Source: Thermoplasmatota archaeon (lineage in GTDB: Archaea > Thermoplasmatota > Thermoplasmata > Thermoplasmatales > Thermoplasmataceae). Taken from it: a DNA stretch of 17,149 bases. The stretch is taken from positions 1-17,149 of the forward strand of contig JAMDCG010000105.1 of the NCBI GenBank assembly GCA_023489425.1. Direction: 5' to 3'. Both the position numbers and the translations under genes were made by a program. The notes beneath the pieces are model-generated. The model ran no database searches. It was not told where the DNA came from and saw only the letters and a list, made by a program, of their open reading frames with translations. This document shows, one piece after another, positions 13,995-17,149 of the stretch (positions are counted from its first letter, which is position 1; the number at the start of each line of letters is the position of its first letter).

Positions 13995-14723
13995 CTACTC
14001 TATTCTCGGTGCAAGTAAGAATTTAGCTGTCTTGATACCATCCTTACCTGAAAAGTTGAATTCCATCACAAGGGGATAATCATTGTTAAAGGCAATTTTC
14101 AATGTATCAGCAAAACTAACTGCCTTTATTATCTTGCTTAGGTAATCAAGCGGATAACTGCTGGAAGCCTTTTCCTGTGCCTTGACTTCTATCAGATTAT
14201 CATTATCTATGATAAGGTCAACCTCCTCTGAATCACTTTTAGAGGTGGCTTCAAATCTCTTATCCTCTATGGTGAACTTTATGGAATCTCTCACATCAGT
14301 AGCCGCCCTCAATCCCCTATCCAGATCTGCCTTCCTTATAACAACATAATTCTTTGGATCCACACTTGGCAGTTTTGGCGAATTCACAAATGTGTCAAGG
14401 GTAGATATGGTTTTTGTGAGATTTCCAAGAGAGAACTTCATTTTAGTTCCAGAAATACTTAATAGAAGATCATCTGATTGGGATGCAAGTCTTAGAACAT
14501 TTCTTATCTTATCAAGCTCAACTGAGACCTCAACTTTTTCTTCAAGATCATAAGCTGAAAACGATTCCTTGGGCACAAAAAGGTCAACCATGGCTATCCT
14601 AGCGCTATCTATTGCCCTAACCTTCAGACCATCATTATCAAACTCAAGTTTTGCTTCATTGGTTATTGAACTTAGTATATCTGTTACTTCTTTCAGGTTA
14701 CTCACACTAGATTTTAATTTCAT
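13995..14723 (-). CDS. pcn: DNA polymerase sliding clamp (PCNA)
   Basis: Ring-forming processivity factor for the replicative polymerases and a platform for FEN1, ligase and other PIP-box proteins. The 242-residue length and two-lobed PCNA fold pattern are typical: FDNDGLKVRAIDSARIAMVDLFVP in the first lobe (residues 28-51), a linker around 114-126 and the C-terminal LLAPRIE. ATG 14723 lies about 25 bases after a TATA box (GGTTTATCTAAATG, minus strand 14742-14755), so the transcript is probably leaderless. It is divergent from the unknown gene at 14858, across a region with an inverted repeat, and convergent with tRNA-Arg. Only one clamp gene is in the window. No odd residues noted. Confidence 0.96.
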   Translation of the reverse strand: MKLKSSVSNLKEVTDILSSITNEAKLEFDNDGLKVRAIDSARIAMVDLFVPKESFSAYDLEEKVEVSVELDKIRNVLRLASQSDDLLLSISGTKMKFSLGNLTKTISTLDTFVNSPKLPSVDPKNYVVIRKADLDRGLRAATDVRDSIKFTIEDKRFEATSKSDSEEVDLIIDNDNLIEVKAQEKASSSYPLDYLSKIIKAVSFADTLKIAFNNDYPLVMEFNFSGKDGIKTAKFLLAPRIE

Positions 14724-14741
14724 TAGGGGTACAACGCTTTA

Positions 14742-14755
14742 CATTTAGATAAACC
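14742..14755 (-). promoter_or_regulatory. TATA box of pcn
   Basis: GGTTTATCTAAATG on the minus strand, centred about 25 bases before ATG 14723, the spacing expected of a leaderless archaeal promoter. Confidence 0.5.
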
Positions 14756-14761
14756 TTTTTC

Positions 14762-14802
14762 AAATGTGATCAATATTTGTTATCAAACCAGGTTTCACAT
14801 TT
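14762..14802. repeat. Inverted repeat AAATGTGA ... TCACATTT between divergent genes
   Basis: Perfect eight-base arms (14762-14769 and 14795-14802) separated by 25 bases, between the pcn TATA box and the TATA box of the divergent gene. The position suits an operator acting on both, but no regulator is known from the sequence. Confidence 0.45.
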
Positions 14803-14820
14803 TTCAATAAGATTAATATT

Positions 14821-14829
14821 CTAAATATA
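14821..14829 (+). promoter_or_regulatory. TATA box of the unknown gene divergent from pcn
   Basis: CTAAATATA predicts a start near 14851, just before ATG 14858 and after GTG 14843, so it supports the ATG. GGTGA (14845-14849) is a possible ribosome site eight bases before the ATG. Confidence 0.4.
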
Positions 14830-14857
14830 ACTAAACTAAAATGTGGTGAAGAGAAAT

Positions 14858-15742
14858 ATGCATTCAATAAAGATTCGTTACAGGTGGAATTCACAGTTGT
14901 TCGACGTTCTCTTTGAAAACAAAATCATCATTAGAACTAGGGTCATAAGTGATGATGTAAAACAGGATTTTCTTTTCTTCATTCCTTCCGAAGTTGCAAA
15001 GAATAGGAGCATAGCAACGTTTCTAAAACTGAAGGCAGAAATGGATAGTTACGGAAATTATGTTATGAGTCTTGGTGAAACAAGAGAAGAATTCGATCAT
15101 ATAAAGAAAATGCTCAGCATAAGTGGATTTATTGTAGACTACATGGAACTTTCTGGTGAGGGCTTTTCAATTACAGGAAGAGTAATGGATGAAAAACTTG
15201 CGGATTTAAACGATATAATACTGGATGGTGCAAGAAATCTGGACGATCTTTTTGTTGACTGGATCAGGCCAATTTCAAGCGGGGTAATAGAAGTAGATCC
15301 AAAGGTTTATTCAGAACAGTTAATGGGAATCACTTTTCTGGATAGAAAAATGGCCAGTTCAAATGACAATACCACATTTCTGGAAGGTGACACGCCGAGA
15401 CTTAATAAGGTAACAATGATAGGTACACTGGACGACAACTACGATAGGTCAGTGATCAACGTTGAGGAAGTTATAGGAAGTTCAAAGTTTGTGACTTTAA
15501 ACGGGATTTATTCAGACTTTCTTAAAAAGCTTGCATCTGAAAATATTCTAACAGAAAGCAGGGTTCTAAAGGCAAGATTGGGAAAACTATATCTTCAGGT
15601 GGCGGTACCACAATTCCAGCTAATGCAAATTGTCGGGTTATCCAAAAAAGAAATGTTCAGTGATCTGATAATTGAGGAAATTTTTAAATATAACGGGAAT
15701 TCAAGCAGAGAAGAATTACTGGAACTTAATTTTGAAAAGTAA
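14858..15742 (+). CDS. Unknown 294-residue protein
   Basis: I do not recognise this protein. It has no signal peptide, membrane helix or clear catalytic motif. It appears to have an N-terminal beta-rich part (IKIRYRWNSQLFDVLFENK), a mixed middle (ISGFIVDYMELSGEGFSITG) and a C-terminal helical segment (FQLMQIVGLSKKEMFSDLII) that might be a helix-turn-helix-like or interaction domain, which is speculation. The frame is open to GTG 14843, but both the TATA box at 14821-14829 and GGTGA at 14845-14849 favour ATG 14858. It is divergent from pcn and 64 bases before gcvPA on the same strand, though gcvPA seems to have its own promoter. Its place next to pcn does not by itself imply a replication role. 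Confidence 0.78.
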   Translation: MHSIKIRYRWNSQLFDVLFENKIIIRTRVISDDVKQDFLFFIPSEVAKNRSIATFLKLKAEMDSYGNYVMSLGETREEFDHIKKMLSISGFIVDYMELSGEGFSITGRVMDEKLADLNDIILDGARNLDDLFVDWIRPISSGVIEVDPKVYSEQLMGITFLDRKMASSNDNTTFLEGDTPRLNKVTMIGTLDDNYDRSVINVEEVIGSSKFVTLNGIYSDFLKKLASENILTESRVLKARLGKLYLQVAVPQFQLMQIVGLSKKEMFSDLIIEEIFKYNGNSSREELLELNFEK

Positions 15743-15762
15743 AATAAGAGCGGAATTTCTGA

Positions 15763-15775
15763 CTATATTTTAATA
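15763..15775 (+). promoter_or_regulatory. gcvPA promoter (TATA region)
   Basis: CTATATTTTAATA predicts a start near 15795, about 12 bases before ATG 15807. This is downstream of ATG 15776 and TTG 15780 and so argues against those as starts. Confidence 0.4.
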
Positions 15776-15806
15776 ATGGTTGATGATTACTTTAGTGGTT
15801 GATTCC

Positions 15807-17129
15807 ATGGACACAGATAACGATTTACTGGCTTATTTGGGAATGAATGATTATGAGGATCTTTTTAGGGATATACCAAATAACATCAGAAGTGATATAA
15901 AATCCATTGGCGGTGGCAGGTCAGAGATGGACGTGATGTTTGAATCAGAAAGGATAGGTTCTAAGAATGCAATAAACATGAAAATTTTTCTTGGATTGGG
16001 TGCATATGAAAGATTCATTCCATCGTCTATTCCAAATATCATAATGAGAAATGAATTCATTACATCATATACGCCATATCAGGCAGAGATATCCCAGGGC
16101 ATGCTTCACTCACTCTTTGAGTATCAAAGCATAATATCTGACCTTTCAAAAATGGATGTAACGAACTCATCCATGTATGACGGACCTACGGGGCTTGGCG
16201 AGGCCGTGAGAATGGCTCACAGAATAAATGGTAAAAAGACAGTTCTTATACCAGAAAATATAAGATTGTCTCACAGGCAGGTAATAAAAACATATATTAC
16301 AGGATTAGACATATTACTTAAACCATATCCGGTTAATGAAGATGGTACTATCAATCTTGATAAACTAATTCAACTGATAGACGAGGATACTTCTGCAATC
16401 ATTACTTACAATCCTTCAAACTATGGGACAATAGATCCAGGTGTGGCCAATATTAAGGAAATCAAGAAGGCTGCTATACATATAGCATATTATGACCCTG
16501 TTTCACTGGCAATAATAAAATCCCCCGGAGATTATGATGCTGATATAGCGGTTGGAGAAGGACAGCAACTAGGTATCTCACTAAGCTATGGGGGTCCCTA
16601 TCTGGGTATTTTCTCATTCAAGGAGAAATATGTAAGAAAATCACCTGGAAGGCTTATAGGGGAAACCGTTGACACAAAAGGAAAAAGGGCATTTGTGATG
16701 ACACTTCAAACGAGGGAGCAGCATATACGAAGGGACAAGGCGATGAGCAATATTTGTACAAACCAGGCATTACTTGCCATAGCCTCCTCTGCATATCTTT
16801 CCATACTCGGAAAAAAAGGATTGAGATGGGTAGCTTCAAGATCCATGGAAAATGTTAGTAAAACGCTCAAAAAAATGGAAAAGGTCAGCTATGTGAAGGT
16901 CCACAAATGGAAGAACCCCTTTTTTACCGATTTTATTGTTGATGCAGGTGTAAAATCAGATACACTTATGGCCAATCTCGAAAAGGCTGGGTTTCTAGGG
17001 GGATTAAAGGCTAATAGTTTCTTATTTACTATGCCTGACAACTTAAAAAATGATGTATTCTTTGCAGCTACAGAAATGAGGAATGATAGTGAAATTGATC
17101 AATTAATAACGGCGATGGAGGCGATCTAA
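15807..17129 (+). CDS. gcvPA: Glycine dehydrogenase (decarboxylating) subunit 1
   Basis: N-terminal half of the glycine cleavage P protein, which with GcvPB decarboxylates glycine and loads the aminomethyl group on lipoyl-GcvH. The 440 residues are typical. Family marks include LFRDIP near the start, the GAYERFIPSSIPNIIMRNEFITSYTPYQAEISQG region, DGPTGLGEAVRMA, and a late AFVMTLQTREQHIRRDKAMSNICTNQAL stretch. The catalytic PLP lysine belongs to GcvPB, not this subunit. The frame is open from TTG 15780, but ATG 15807 gives the usual MDTDNDLLAYLGM-type N-terminus and follows GGTTGA by four to five bases. The stop overlaps the gcvPB start by one base (TAATG). gcvH is 12 kb away. Confidence 0.95.
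   Translation: MDTDNDLLAYLGMNDYEDLFRDIPNNIRSDIKSIGGGRSEMDVMFESERIGSKNAINMKIFLGLGAYERFIPSSIPNIIMRNEFITSYTPYQAEISQGMLHSLFEYQSIISDLSKMDVTNSSMYDGPTGLGEAVRMAHRINGKKTVLIPENIRLSHRQVIKTYITGLDILLKPYPVNEDGTINLDKLIQLIDEDTSAIITYNPSNYGTIDPGVANIKEIKKAAIHIAYYDPVSLAIIKSPGDYDADIAVGEGQQLGISLSYGGPYLGIFSFKEKYVRKSPGRLIGETVDTKGKRAFVMTLQTREQHIRRDKAMSNICTNQALLAIASSAYLSILGKKGLRWVASRSMENVSKTLKKMEKVSYVKVHKWKNPFFTDFIVDAGVKSDTLMANLEKAGFLGGLKANSFLFTMPDNLKNDVFFAATEMRNDSEIDQLITAMEAI
17117..17126 (+). promoter_or_regulatory. Strong ribosome binding site of gcvPB
   Basis: GGAGGCGATC differs by one base from the full complement of the archaeal 16S rRNA 3' end (GGAGGTGATC). It sits inside the last codons of gcvPA, with GGAGG seven bases before ATG 17129. 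It is the strongest such site in the window. Confidence 0.6.
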
Positions 17130-17149
17130 TGACATATCATCAGGCAGAA
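17129..17149 (+). CDS. gcvPB: Glycine dehydrogenase (decarboxylating) subunit 2, N-terminal fragment
   Basis: Only seven codons are present (MTYHQAE) before the window ends. They fit the N-terminus of archaeal GcvPB, which usually begins with a short M-x-x-x-QA sequence, and the gene is expected here because gcvPA and gcvPB are normally adjacent. The ATG overlaps the gcvPA stop (TAATG) and has a strong ribosome site. GcvPB carries the PLP cofactor of glycine decarboxylase. The call rests mainly on context. Confidence 0.75.

Noticed and set aside
13854..14021. ORF of about 55 codons from ATG 13854 running through the tRNA gene
   Set aside because: Most of it is the tRNA-Arg sequence read as codons and it ends antisense to pcn; no ribosome site or sensible protein.
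1..17149. CRISPR array, insertion sequence, integrase or prophage
   Set aside because: No spaced direct repeats, transposase or integrase motifs were found on either strand.

Overview
The window is a gene-dense, AT-rich stretch of archaeal chromosome, most likely from the Thermoplasmatales (Thermoplasma, Ferroplasma or relatives). Evidence for Archaea: a PCNA sliding clamp, a Cro/C1-type regulator family known mainly from archaea, split glycine decarboxylase subunits, preQ0 (archaeosine) genes, a KaiC/GvpD-like ATPase, and promoters with a TATA box 24-27 bases before the start codon. Several genes look leaderless and several start with GTG or TTG. Arginine is read mostly with AGA/AGG. The placement in Thermoplasmatales rests on remembered similarity of the malate dehydrogenase and on gene style, not on a search.

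Layout. 1-1272 (minus): two overlapping unknown genes, the first running off the window. 1422-2072 (plus): a MarC-family membrane protein, convergent with aroD (minus, 2101-2772). 2924-4270 (plus): a small unknown gene, then gcvH and rlmE overlapping by four bases. 4261-10199 (minus): a TraB-like protein translationally coupled to a Cro/C1 regulator, then an M61 peptidase with PDZ domain behind hemB, then a GvpD-like ATPase. 10200-10675: the only gene-poor stretch over 300 bases, holding a possible small membrane-protein gene broken by a one-base frameshift and the mdh promoters. 10676-11644 (plus): malate dehydrogenase, convergent with a minus-strand operon (13666 down to 11651) of a DECR1-like dienoyl-CoA reductase, queD and queC. 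13911-13985 (plus): tRNA-Arg(CCT). 13995-14723 (minus): PCNA, divergent from an unknown gene (14858-15742, plus). The window closes with gcvPA and the first seven codons of gcvPB.

How it fits together. Most of the content is housekeeping: glycine cleavage (H protein near one end, P-protein halves at the other, T and L proteins not seen), the shikimate pathway, heme synthesis, central carbon metabolism, replication and RNA modification. QueD and QueC make preQ0, the precursor of archaeosine at position 15 of tRNA; the tRNA-Arg in the window has G15. I found no mobile elements, CRISPR arrays or rRNA. I see no convincing new multi-gene system. The points most worth checking are the frameshifted small membrane ORF, the DECR1-type reductase leading the preQ0 operon, the regulator/TraB-like pair, the GvpD-like ATPase without gas vesicle genes, and the unusual T-loop of the tRNA.
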